A stretch of DNA of 64,000 bases from Deinococcus sp. KNUC1210 (GTDB taxonomy: Bacteria; Deinococcota; Deinococci; Deinococcales; Deinococcaceae): positions 246,945 through 310,944 of the forward strand of contig NZ_CP092189.1 of NCBI RefSeq assembly GCF_022344005.1. The letters are read 5' to 3'. Position numbers and translations under genes: made by a program. The notes beneath the pieces were generated by a model, which was not told the DNA's origin, searched no databases, and saw only the letters and a program-made list of their open reading frames with translations. Positions 1 through 7,260 of this stretch are shown piece by piece (the stretch's first letter is position 1; each line of letters starts with the position of its first letter).

Positions 1-143
1 TGACTGACGTTGCCTTCCAGTCCGATCAGGTTGGTCACGATGTCGCCCGGCACCAGCCGGATGAGTGCAAACACGATCACGCTGACCCCGAAGGCCGCGA
101 GCAGGGCCAGCGCGATCCGCCGCGCCAGCCAGCCCAGACTCAC
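1..143 (-). CDS. Peptide-type ABC transporter permease, N-terminal fragment
   Basis: A GTG at 143 opens a leftward frame of 47 residues that runs off the window edge. It shows a short basic start (LARR), one hydrophobic helix at about residues 10-27, then RLVPGD and NLIGLEGN. A leading helix followed by an R-L-x-PGD motif is typical of DppB/OppB-type inner-membrane permeases for di- and oligopeptides. A strong Shine-Dalgarno, GGAGGAAGG, lies just upstream of the GTG. The gene is 25 bp downstream of the cupin gene on the same strand and probably shares its transcript. The substrate cannot be told from this fragment. Confidence 0.68.
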   Translation of the reverse strand, partial: MSLGWLARRIALALLAAFGVSVIVFALIRLVPGDIVTNLIGLEGNVS

Positions 144-168
144 CGGCCTTCCTCCACGGCGAGCAGCC

Positions 169-447
169 TCACTGCGGCTCCAGGAGGACGTAGCTCAGGC
201 TCACGTCCTCCAGCACCTCGGCGCTGTGGCGCTCGCCTGCGGGAATCAGCGTCACGTCTCCGGCACGCAGCAGATATTCCTGCCCGCCGCTGACCGCCTT
301 CAGCACGCCGCTGTGAATAAACGAGATTTCGTTCTGGCTGTGCTGGGTTTCGGGCAACACCGTTCCCGCCGCGAAATGCAGCAGCCCCACGCTGGACGGA
401 ACGGTGCTGAACTGACGGGCATCCTGATGAACGCTCAGTTTTTCCAT
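169..447 (-). CDS. Small cupin-domain protein
   Basis: This 92-residue protein is a single cupin barrel. The pattern GTVLPETQHSQNEISFIHSG resembles cupin motif 1, and GDVTLIPAGERHSAE is a clear cupin motif 2 with the GDxxxxPxGxxH arrangement. I chose the ATG at 447 because CAGGAG lies directly upstream and the longer in-frame extension is Arg/Ser-rich, as expected of read-through noise. It sits 43 bp downstream of a regulator that also carries a cupin, and ahead of the ABC permease. A role in binding or sensing a small metabolite carried by that transporter is inference. The ligand is unknown. Confidence 0.72.
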   Translation of the reverse strand: MEKLSVHQDARQFSTVPSSVGLLHFAAGTVLPETQHSQNEISFIHSGVLKAVSGGQEYLLRAGDVTLIPAGERHSAEVLEDVSLSYVLLEPQ

Positions 448-490
448 AAGGCTCCTGTATTGGAACAGTGTTCGGCGGCGCGTGCCCGTC

Positions 491-1126
491 TCAGAAGAGC
501 TTGGGCGTGCCGACCCACAGCAGCCGCGCCTCGGTGTCGCCGGGATTGCCCCAGGCATGCGGCGTGGTGCTGGGGTGCTGGGCGCTGTCACCCTCGTTCA
601 GCTCGAAGACCTCGTCTCCGACCCGCAGCGTGAATGTTCCGCTCAGCACGTACACGAATTCCTCGCCCAGATGCGAGGTGGTCTCAGACGAGAAGTGCGG
701 CGCGACATTGATCAGCAGCGGTTCCATCTGACGGTTCGGACCGTTGCCTGCCAGACTTTTCAGGCGGTAGGGCAGTTCATGAACGTGCAGGTAATCGCCC
801 CGCCCACTGCGGCAGACCACCGTTTCATGAACGTCTTCCGGCACGAAGAAATTGAGGCTGACGCCAAGAGCGCGGGCGATGCTGGCGAGCGCGGTCACAG
901 TGGGATTGGCCTGATTGCGTTCGACCTGCGACAGATACGGAACAGACAGTCGGCACTGTTCACTGACGGCTTTGAGGGTCAGGCCCAGTTGACGGCGGCG
1001 GCTACGAATTCGGCTTCCGAGTTGCAGGGCATCCCTCCAGGGCGCTGTCCAGATGACGGCTTTCCAGGGACGACGGACTTCGGGCTGTTTGGTAATTCTT
1101 GGTAATTCAGGCTGCATGTGGGCCAC
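491..1126 (-). CDS. XRE-family transcriptional regulator with C-terminal cupin
   Basis: The 211-residue protein has an XRE/Cro-type helix-turn-helix at about residues 36-92 (LGSRIRSRRRQLGLTLKAVS, then SVPYLSQVERNQANP) and a C-terminal cupin at about residues 135-205 with HLGEEFVYVLSG and GDSAQHPSTTPHAWGN. This PuuR/SutR-like architecture usually senses a small ligand through the cupin and represses a nearby catabolic or transport operon. The start is either GTG at 1126, with GGAAG four bases upstream, or ATG at 1117. It is first in a leftward set with a cupin gene and an ABC permease, so local control is likely. A TTTGA-AATG-TCAAA repeat upstream is a candidate operator. Confidence 0.85.
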   Translation of the reverse strand: MAHMQPELPRITKQPEVRRPWKAVIWTAPWRDALQLGSRIRSRRRQLGLTLKAVSEQCRLSVPYLSQVERNQANPTVTALASIARALGVSLNFFVPEDVHETVVCRSGRGDYLHVHELPYRLKSLAGNGPNRQMEPLLINVAPHFSSETTSHLGEEFVYVLSGTFTLRVGDEVFELNEGDSAQHPSTTPHAWGNPGDTEARLLWVGTPKLF

Positions 1127-1175
1127 ACCGCTTCCGGCAGGCCTGAGAAGAATGTGGACAGCCTAGTTAAAAAAG

Positions 1176-1189
1176 TTTGAAATGTCAAA
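1176..1189. promoter_or_regulatory. Candidate operator TTTGA-N4-TCAAA upstream of the XRE-cupin gene
   Basis: A perfect 5-bp inverted repeat with a 4-bp spacer lies in an AT-rich patch about 50 bp upstream of the XRE-cupin start and before the divergent hydrolase gene. Its symmetry and place fit a dimeric repressor site. No binding data support this, and short AT-rich palindromes occur by chance. Confidence 0.3.
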
Positions 1190-1311
1190 AAAATTCTGAT
1201 GCGCGTTCAATGATTCTTCCCGGTGTGGTGCGGGCATTTCTAAAGCTTGTGCCCCGAATCAACCGGGCATGTTCGTACCTCCGCGCCCTCAGCAGGCTCT
1301 ACGCTGACCCA

Positions 1312-2778
1312 ATGCGGTCCGTTGTCTCTTCCTTCCCCTCCTCTCGCTCGCTGCTGTTGGCATGCCTGCTGAGTGTCTCTTTCTCCACGTCCTCGGCGGC
1401 CACTCAGACCGCCAGAGACGCTTCGTTGCCGCCTGTGCAGGTCCAGCGGGTGGTGCGCCCCGGCGTGACAGTGCCCGGCACGCCTGCCCAGTTCAATGCC
1501 AGCATCACGGTGCGTTACGGCGCGGCTCGCCCCCAGCGCATCCTGATCCTGATGCCGGGACTGTTCGGCGGCGCGGGCAGCCTGGACCGCCTCGCCCGGC
1601 AGATCGTGCTGGCCGACCCCGAGACGGGCGTATGGGCCGTGGATCGCCGCAGCAACCTGCTGGAGTCCGGCGACCAGCTTCTGAAGATGAACACTGCCGA
1701 ACTGAGCAGCGTGGCAAAAACCGGTCTGACGCCCACCGCGCCCGCACAGGTCGCCTACATGAAAGACTGGGGACTGGATACCGCGCTGCGCGACGTGCGG
1801 GCCGCTGTGCTGGAGGCCCATACCCTCGCGCCGCGCGTGTATCTGGGCGGGCATTCCCTGGGCGGTGTCCTGACGGGCCTGTACGCCGCTTACGATTTCG
1901 GCGGACAGCCGGGATTCCGCGACGTCTCGGGCCTGGTGCTGCTCGACGGTGCGCCGGGCATCACTGCCAGCGCCGCGCTGACCCTCCAGCAGTATCAGAA
2001 CGGCTTTGACGCTGCCGTGGTCAAGACCGCCGGACTCAATACGCTCGCGGCCAATCCCTACATCGCCGCCGACTTCTTCAGTCCCAGACGGGCTTCGCAG
2101 GGAGTAGCCCAGGCACTGCTGGCGGCCCGCTCGCCCAACACGCTCTCGCCCGGCACCCTGACCAGCTATCCTGCCACCAATCTGGCCGCCGCCCTGATCC
2201 AGGTGCAGAGCCGCTACGCTCCGCTGCCGTTTCTGGCAGTGACCGCCGGACACGCCAGCAACGTCAACGAACTGGGCAGTCTGCCGGCCGTCTTTGCCAA
2301 ACTGCTGGTCGGGCCGCTGCTGGGGCACAATGCGGCGCTGGCCTCGCTGCTGAACGTACATGCGGTGGCAGGGCCACAGAATCCCGCTCAGCCGGTGGGC
2401 TGGGTGAATGACGCAAAGGCCATCACCGATCCGCTGAACTTCGTGCAGAACTATGCTCTGCCGACCGGCGATTACACCGAGTGGTACTTTCCTCAGCGAC
2501 TGGCACTGGACGTGCTGGCAGCCCGGCTGAACACACGTGGCACACCCTTCGAGCGACTGCTGCCGGTCATCCATAACCCCCAGGTCACCTTGCCGGTGCT
2601 GGGCATCTCGGCAGGCAACGGCATCACCGACGAAAGCGACTTTCGCAACTATGCCCGCAGCAATCACGCCGCGCTCTCCGTCGTTACATTGCCCGGCTAC
2701 GCCCATCTGGACGTCACTGCCGCCATTTCCGACACGGTGGCCCGGCAGATCGTTGCGTGGCTGAAGCTTCATCCCTGA
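1312..2778 (+). CDS. Secreted alpha/beta hydrolase (lipase/esterase-like)
   Basis: The chosen ATG at 1312 gives 488 residues starting with a short polar segment, a hydrophobic core (LLLACLLSVSF) and Ser/Ala-rich residues ending in SSAA, a normal signal peptide; the longer upstream extension would bury it. The mature part is an alpha/beta hydrolase: an oxyanion-type strand RILILMPGLFGG, the nucleophile elbow YLGGHSLGG (G-H-S-L-G), and a late GYAHLD that supplies a plausible catalytic His. Such enzymes cleave esters or amides outside the cytoplasm. The substrate is unknown. It is transcribed alone, divergently from the XRE-cupin gene, with the kinase-like gene 23 bp downstream. Confidence 0.75.
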   Translation: MRSVVSSFPSSRSLLLACLLSVSFSTSSAATQTARDASLPPVQVQRVVRPGVTVPGTPAQFNASITVRYGAARPQRILILMPGLFGGAGSLDRLARQIVLADPETGVWAVDRRSNLLESGDQLLKMNTAELSSVAKTGLTPTAPAQVAYMKDWGLDTALRDVRAAVLEAHTLAPRVYLGGHSLGGVLTGLYAAYDFGGQPGFRDVSGLVLLDGAPGITASAALTLQQYQNGFDAAVVKTAGLNTLAANPYIAADFFSPRRASQGVAQALLAARSPNTLSPGTLTSYPATNLAAALIQVQSRYAPLPFLAVTAGHASNVNELGSLPAVFAKLLVGPLLGHNAALASLLNVHAVAGPQNPAQPVGWVNDAKAITDPLNFVQNYALPTGDYTEWYFPQRLALDVLAARLNTRGTPFERLLPVIHNPQVTLPVLGISAGNGITDESDFRNYARSNHAALSVVTLPGYAHLDVTAAISDTVARQIVAWLKLHP

Positions 2779-2801
2779 GCGCACGCGATAGGTTGAACTC
2801 C

Positions 2802-3380
2802 ATGACGAATCAGCGTCCAGGCTGCATCATCCTGCTGAACGGTGCGTCGAGTGCAGGCAAGTCCACGCTCTGCCGGGCTCTTCAGGCACAGATCGACGAA
2901 CCGTTCCTCCAGTATTCACTCGACTTCTTCATGTTCGGACATGAGGTGTTGCCCCAGCGGCGACACGAAGGTGGCGCGTTCGCCTGGCAGGCACTCCGTC
3001 CGAAAGTGTTCGAGGGATTTTTCGCGTGTCTACCCGCGCTGGCCGGAGCAGGCAACAATCTGGTGGTCGATTTCATCGTCGAGACGCCGCAGCAGTTACG
3101 CCGACTGGTACATCATCTGGCCCTCTTCGACGTGTACTACGTGGGCGTGCATTGCCCGCTGCCCGAACTGGAGCGCCGTGAACGGCAGCGCGGCGACCGG
3201 GGCATCGGAGACGCTCGCCGCGACCTCGAAACGGTGCATTCCTTCAGCAGCTACGACTTTGAGATTGATTCTTCCAGAGCACCCGACCTCGCGGCTGCAC
3301 GCATCATTGCAGCCTGGAAGGTGCGAACGTCGCCCGGCGTGTTCGCGGCTCTGGCAGCCTCTGGAACCGATGAAGGCTGA
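2802..3380 (+). CDS. Chloramphenicol phosphotransferase-like (CPT) kinase
   Basis: The ATG at 2802 gives 192 residues that open directly into a P-loop, CIILLNGASSAGKST, with G-x4-GK-S/T at about residues 14-21. Next come LDFFMFG (the position of the active-site Asp in CPT-type kinases) and NLVVDFIVETPQQL. CPT-family proteins are small ATP-dependent kinases. Some phosphorylate chloramphenicol or other antibiotics, many have unknown targets. The late segment VHCPLPELERRERQRGDR resembles the lid region of this family. It follows the hydrolase gene closely on the same strand, so the two may be cotranscribed. Resistance is possible but not shown by the sequence. Confidence 0.72.
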   Translation: MTNQRPGCIILLNGASSAGKSTLCRALQAQIDEPFLQYSLDFFMFGHEVLPQRRHEGGAFAWQALRPKVFEGFFACLPALAGAGNNLVVDFIVETPQQLRRLVHHLALFDVYYVGVHCPLPELERRERQRGDRGIGDARRDLETVHSFSSYDFEIDSSRAPDLAAARIIAAWKVRTSPGVFAALAASGTDEG

Positions 3381-3418
3381 AGCCGTGTGCCTTCACGCAG
3401 CCCGACTTAAGCTGAATC

Positions 3419-3613
3419 ATGTCCAGACTGAAACTGACCTATGACAGCGGCGAAGTGCGGATCATCGACGGGCTGACCACCGAACAGATTGACACCGCCA
3501 TGAGCGCATCTGGCGTGGTCATGCTGCATCAGCTGGTGAACGGCTTCGCTACCCCGCTGCTGCTCGACGTTTCCGAGGTCGAGATGGAGGAGATGCCCGA
3601 CAGCGCCGAGTAG
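3419..3613 (+). CDS. Small acidic protein of unknown function
   Basis: A 64-residue frame encodes a soluble, acidic protein with alternating hydrophobic positions (GVVMLHQLVNGFATPLLLDV) and an acidic C-terminus (EMEEMPDSAE). I recognise no domain. No strong ribosome-binding site is visible before the ATG. Codon use matches neighbouring genes. It ends 53 bp before the convergent partition gene. It could be a genuine small protein of this replicon or a chance open frame; the compact, protein-like composition tips it slightly towards real. Confidence 0.45.
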   Translation: MSRLKLTYDSGEVRIIDGLTTEQIDTAMSASGVVMLHQLVNGFATPLLLDVSEVEMEEMPDSAE

Positions 3614-3666
3614 ACCGTCCTGCATCAATCAAGGAGTGCTGCACGGTACCTCAAGTCAGCCGGGGT

Positions 3667-4047
3667 TCAGCTTTCGCGCCGCTCCTTCCTGACCTCCCTG
3701 AGCTGAGCATGCCAGCGCTCCGTGACCTCTGGATCTCGCAGGACCAGCCGCACAGCAGCTTCCAGCGCCTCATCCACATTGATCTTGCTGACCCTCAGCT
3801 CTTCAGAGGCATTCAACAGTGCGCGTGTCAGTTCGCGGTGCAGCGCCAAGGGCACGCGTCCGGCCAGGGTCTTGACCTCTCCCCTGCCCCGAATGGCAGG
3901 CTCCTCCGAAACCGCGACAACCGGGGGAGCAAGGTCGAGAGACGGGCGGGCAGACGGCTCGCCAGCTTCGGGCACGGCCACTTCAGCATCTTCACTTGTC
4001 GTCCGTGCAGCCCTGAGCTGTGCCAGTGCATTCTTGATGTCGCTCAT
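3667..4047 (-). CDS. ParA partner / small partition protein
   Basis: The ATG at 4047 overlaps the parA stop (ATGA overlap), so the two are translationally coupled. The 126-residue protein has a low-complexity N-terminal half rich in Ala, Pro and Glu, and a compact C-terminal half (about residues 60-126) starting VKTLAGRVPLALHRELTRAL and ending in a highly charged helix. That layout, a flexible arm plus a small folded DNA-binding module, matches ParG/CopG-like centromere-binding partners of type Ib ParA systems. I do not see the HTH_ParB domain of classical ParB proteins. The ribbon-helix-helix assignment is inference from size, position and the conserved module. Confidence 0.6.
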   Translation of the reverse strand: MSDIKNALAQLRAARTTSEDAEVAVPEAGEPSARPSLDLAPPVVAVSEEPAIRGRGEVKTLAGRVPLALHRELTRALLNASEELRVSKINVDEALEAAVRLVLRDPEVTERWHAQLREVRKERRES

Positions 4048-4697
4048 ACCTGTCCCCCACCGATCCGGGCGATCACTTCTGCCGTCACGTCCTGGTAATC
4101 GCGCCAGCAACGTGCCGCCACTTCACTTTTGACGTCGCGAACCAGAACGGCCGCATTGGACGCGTCGCGGAACGCTTCACTGATCCTGACACCAGTTTTG
4201 AGGACCGGCACACCCAGATCGTTCAGTCCTCTCCGCGCCTGAATATCCTTCATGCCGCCGGGCCGCACCATCGTCATCAGCGCTGCGTATCGCTGGGGTG
4301 CTATTCCTCCGCTCCGCAGCACTTCTGCCGTCTGTGACGCGCCGTCGAGACCGTTGATATCGGGAGAGGTCGGCAACACGATCAGATCGCTGGTCTGGGC
4401 ATACTCGATGAGTTTCCCGTTTTCCACACCGCCTTCGGTATCCATCACCACCGCGTCGTACTGCGCCACTCCGCGTGCCAGTGCTGTGATCGGCAAGACC
4501 GGAAACGGCAGATGTCCGCCACGAGCCCAGGCCGTTGCAGTGCGGATTCGGTCTCCATCGGCCAGCAAGACCTTCTGCCCCGCCAGGGCCAGATGTGCCG
4601 CGATATGGATGGCCGAAGTGGTTTTTCCGACGCCTCCCTTGAGGCTTGCCACACTGATCACCAGTGGACCTGTCTGCGTACTTGTCATCGGACCCAC
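4044..4697 (-). CDS. parA: ParA-family partition ATPase
   Basis: This 217-residue protein opens with the deviant Walker A motif KGGVGKTT at about residues 20-27, followed by AIHIAAHLALAGQKVLLADGD (Walker A') and the Walker B strand YDAVVMDTEGG. ILPTSPDI-like residues (LIVLPTSPDINGLDG) follow, as in MinD/ParA ATPases. It lacks the N-terminal helix-turn-helix of type Ia ParA, so it is a short type Ib protein that segregates low-copy replicons. The start is GTG at 4697 or ATG at 4688. The usual DADPQGS sequence is altered to DGDRIRT. It is coupled to a small partner gene and lies just beyond the rep gene, a standard plasmid maintenance arrangement. Confidence 0.88.
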   Translation of the reverse strand: MGPMTSTQTGPLVISVASLKGGVGKTTSAIHIAAHLALAGQKVLLADGDRIRTATAWARGGHLPFPVLPITALARGVAQYDAVVMDTEGGVENGKLIEYAQTSDLIVLPTSPDINGLDGASQTAEVLRSGGIAPQRYAALMTMVRPGGMKDIQARRGLNDLGVPVLKTGVRISEAFRDASNAAVLVRDVKSEVAARCWRDYQDVTAEVIARIGGGQV

Positions 4698-4771
4698 GAT
4701 ATCACCAACTCACAGACGTACCTGTTTGTAATTTTGTGGTCTAGTAAAATTGTGTATTGGTTTGTAATATA

Positions 4772-4796
4772 ACGTGTGTACAAATTTACACGTTTA
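4772..4796. repeat. Candidate partition site or par operator upstream of parA
   Basis: About 75-100 bp upstream of parA, in an AT-rich stretch, is an inverted repeat with arms ACGTGT (4772-4777) and ACACGT (4788-4793). Its left side, ACGTGTGTACA (4772-4782), is the exact reverse complement of TGTACACACGT at 7088-7098 on the far side of the rep gene and iterons. Type Ib centromeres usually lie just upstream of parA. This makes it a candidate binding site of the small partition protein. Confidence 0.4.
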
Positions 4797-4837
4797 GAGG
4801 CGATGTCTCGGCTCTTTCACACACTTCGCGTGGAAAC

Positions 4838-4909
4838 GGCCTAAAAAGCTCTTAGGTATTCCATACCCTACTGGGACCAGCAAAACGAACTGCTGAGCCT
4901 TTTAGGGCC
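4838..4909. terminator. Imperfect hairpin downstream of the rep gene
   Basis: GGCCTAAAAAGCTC (4838-4851) and GAGCCTTTTAGGGCC (4895-4909) form an imperfect inverted repeat around a 43-base loop, 65 bp past the rep stop. It may end rep transcription or insulate rep from par. The long loop makes it weaker than a textbook terminator. The surrounding 276 bp between rep and parA hold no gene that I can support. Confidence 0.35.
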
Positions 4910-4973
4910 CTTCTGAGAGCTACACGGGCTATGTCTGCCTGCCACATCATCAGCTGACGAACTTAACGAAGGC

Positions 4974-6377
4974 TCAACTACTGTTCAGGCGAGTCCTGAG
5001 ATCGAGAACAATCGCTTCACGCTGACCTCCAGCAACGCCGCGCAGCAGCCACTGACGCATTGCGAGAGGATCCTCATGGTGCAGCAACTGGCGAAAAGCG
5101 TCGAGTTCTGAGGTCTTCAGGGCACCCCGCAGCATCACCAGGGCAACCCTCATCACTTCTTCGATCTGCTGTTCACGCGACATCTTCTGAAGCGACTCCT
5201 CGAGATTGGCCTGCTCATCCTCTTCCTGCTTCTGAAGTGCCTCCACCTGACGTTTCCGCTTGTCAGTGGTCGTTGGGGTGGCCTGAAGTAGCGGCGCAAC
5301 ATCATCGGCCACCTGATATTTCTCGGGATGTTTCAGCAGATCCACGAAAAAGGCGGCCTTGCTGCGCGGTCTGTATCCGCTGGAAATCAGGGCTGCAAAA
5401 CGGTCCAGCGCATCTTCAACCAGGTCCTGGCCATGCAGCTGTACGAGTTGCTGAGCACGCAGGCGGGTGAGGCCGATCAGGGTCAGACGGCCCACCAGTT
5501 GCGGATCGGGTGGATCTGCAATTTTACCAAAAACGTATTCAATTACTTTCTTCTGACCCCGACCATAAAAATTCACGGCTGCCAGAAAGCCACGCTCGAT
5601 CAGTTCATCATGGGCGCTGCTCAGGGCACGTTCAACAAGGGAAGGGCGGTCTGAAACGATCTTGCATGCCTGTGCCCATTCCATCAAACCCACCTGAAAG
5701 GTGCCGACTCGTTGCTCCGGATCTTCTGGGTTGTACCGACGAGCATCCAGAAGTCGGTAGAGCGCCCGTGTCGGTGGTCGCTTCAGACTCTGCATAAATG
5801 CCAGATCGAGTGCCTTGATGTATCCGGCCCGCACTGAGCGGACCAATTCTGCAGGCAGATGGATCGTCAGCACGCTGGTTGGATCAAGCTGTTCCTCACC
5901 GCTGGCGCTGGAGTACACCAGTTTGTCGATGTAACGAAAGCTGGCAGTTGTCCAGCGCCTCTGCGGATGATCTCGCCATCCCTCACTGATGAAGAAATTG
6001 GTGGTCACCAAGCGTTTCAGGCTGACGCCCAGTGCCTCGTAGTAGCGGCCCGACGTGTCGAGACCGGCCGCCTGCAGAATCAGATAAGGAGTGGCATTCA
6101 CGGTACCGTCGTCTGGCAGACCCTGTTCGATGAACAAGTTGATGAGGGCTGCACTGATGTCGTTGTCCGTGCCGTGTGGAACGCCATATTCCGGCAAAGC
6201 CTGACAGACCACTCGGTAGCGGCGATGCTCATCGACATGCTCGACCGTCCACTCGCGAAAGTCGGCAGGAATACGCTCCTGCACACTGATCAGACTGAGC
6301 TGACTGACGTTGATCTCATCAAACCGCTTGACCTGTTTTGGACGTGCCCCCACTGAAGCCCCCTGCCGTTCTCGCAT
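4974..6377 (-). CDS. repA: Plasmid replication initiator (RepA-like)
   Basis: The ATG at 6377 gives 467 residues. The N-terminal half reads like tandem winged-helix domains of replication initiators: NDISAALINLFIEQGLPDDG and TPYLILQAAGLDTSGRYYEALGVSLKRL, then SLKRPPTRALYRLLDARRY, a segment typical of RepA-type initiators. The C-terminal part is rich in Gln/Glu coiled-coil residues (about 370-420). Such proteins bind iterons and melt the origin. It is transcribed leftwards towards par, with eleven iterons immediately upstream (6505-6982), the usual autoregulated arrangement. No strong SD precedes the ATG; a longer start is possible, but the added residues would be Cys/Phe-rich and unlike the family. 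Confidence 0.85.
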   Translation of the reverse strand: MRERQGASVGARPKQVKRFDEINVSQLSLISVQERIPADFREWTVEHVDEHRRYRVVCQALPEYGVPHGTDNDISAALINLFIEQGLPDDGTVNATPYLILQAAGLDTSGRYYEALGVSLKRLVTTNFFISEGWRDHPQRRWTTASFRYIDKLVYSSASGEEQLDPTSVLTIHLPAELVRSVRAGYIKALDLAFMQSLKRPPTRALYRLLDARRYNPEDPEQRVGTFQVGLMEWAQACKIVSDRPSLVERALSSAHDELIERGFLAAVNFYGRGQKKVIEYVFGKIADPPDPQLVGRLTLIGLTRLRAQQLVQLHGQDLVEDALDRFAALISSGYRPRSKAAFFVDLLKHPEKYQVADDVAPLLQATPTTTDKRKRQVEALQKQEEDEQANLEESLQKMSREQQIEEVMRVALVMLRGALKTSELDAFRQLLHHEDPLAMRQWLLRGVAGGQREAIVLDLRTRLNSS

Positions 6378-6500
6378 CCGAAAATGTTTACCGCTGTGTT
6401 TGTTGTTTTTTTGGGTTAAGTAGTTATATCTGTTTAATACTACTTGAAGACAACAACAAGCGGGCACTCTTGACGTGTGCCAGACGAAGAAAAACACTCA

Positions 6501-6982
<482 letters not shown>

Positions 6983-7159
6983 TTTGGAGCATATTCACGA
7001 CCAATTTTTTGCGTCCCGGCGGGTGAATTCCGAGGATGCTAGCGGATAAATTGTTAACTTGTAAGTGATTTAACAAATTAATTTACATGTACACACGTAA
7101 ACATATATGTTTACCTCTACGTTAGCGAACGCGTCTACAGATGATCCTCTGCACGGTGA
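6983..7159. other. AT-rich stretch beside the iterons (candidate origin unwinding region)
   Basis: Between the last iteron and the malate synthase promoter the sequence becomes strikingly AT-rich for this genome, notably 7041-7120. It holds an imperfect inverted repeat (AATTGTTAA near 7049 and TTAACAAATT at 7070-7079), the TGTACACACGT motif at 7088-7098 and a perfect 18-bp palindrome at 7097-7114. I see no consensus DnaA box and no coding frame. An unwinding element plus partition-protein or regulator sites is the best reading. Confidence 0.5.
7097..7114. repeat. Perfect 18-bp palindrome GTAAACATATATGTTTAC
   Basis: The sequence is its own reverse complement over all 18 bases and overlaps the shared TGTACACACGT motif by two bases. 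It sits between the iterons and aceB. It may be a regulator or partition-protein site, or a structural element of the origin. Confidence 0.5.
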
Positions 7160-7216
7160 ATGACAGATGTGGACGATATGGTCTACTATAAATACAGAAA
7201 TGAAAAACAGTTTCAT
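7160..7216 (+). promoter_or_regulatory. Candidate promoter and operator of malate synthase
   Basis: ATGACA (7160-7165) and TACTAT (7184-7189), 18 bp apart, are a plausible -35/-10 pair. Just downstream is an inverted repeat with arms ATGAAA and TTTCAT around AACAG (7200-7216), placed at the expected transcription start, where a repressor could block initiation. A ribosome-binding site AGGAG follows at about 7250. All of this is read by eye. Confidence 0.4.
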
Positions 7217-7260
7217 CTAGTAAAAAATACCAGTGATCTCATCTAGCCACAGGAGTTTCT

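Noticed and set aside
1240..2784. Long antisense open frame opposite the alpha/beta hydrolase
   Set aside because: Gln/Arg/His-rich composition typical of the reverse frame of GC-rich genes; the plus-strand frame has a signal peptide and catalytic motifs.
2882..3076. Antisense small open frame inside the CPT-like kinase
   Set aside because: Noise composition and complete overlap with a P-loop kinase gene.
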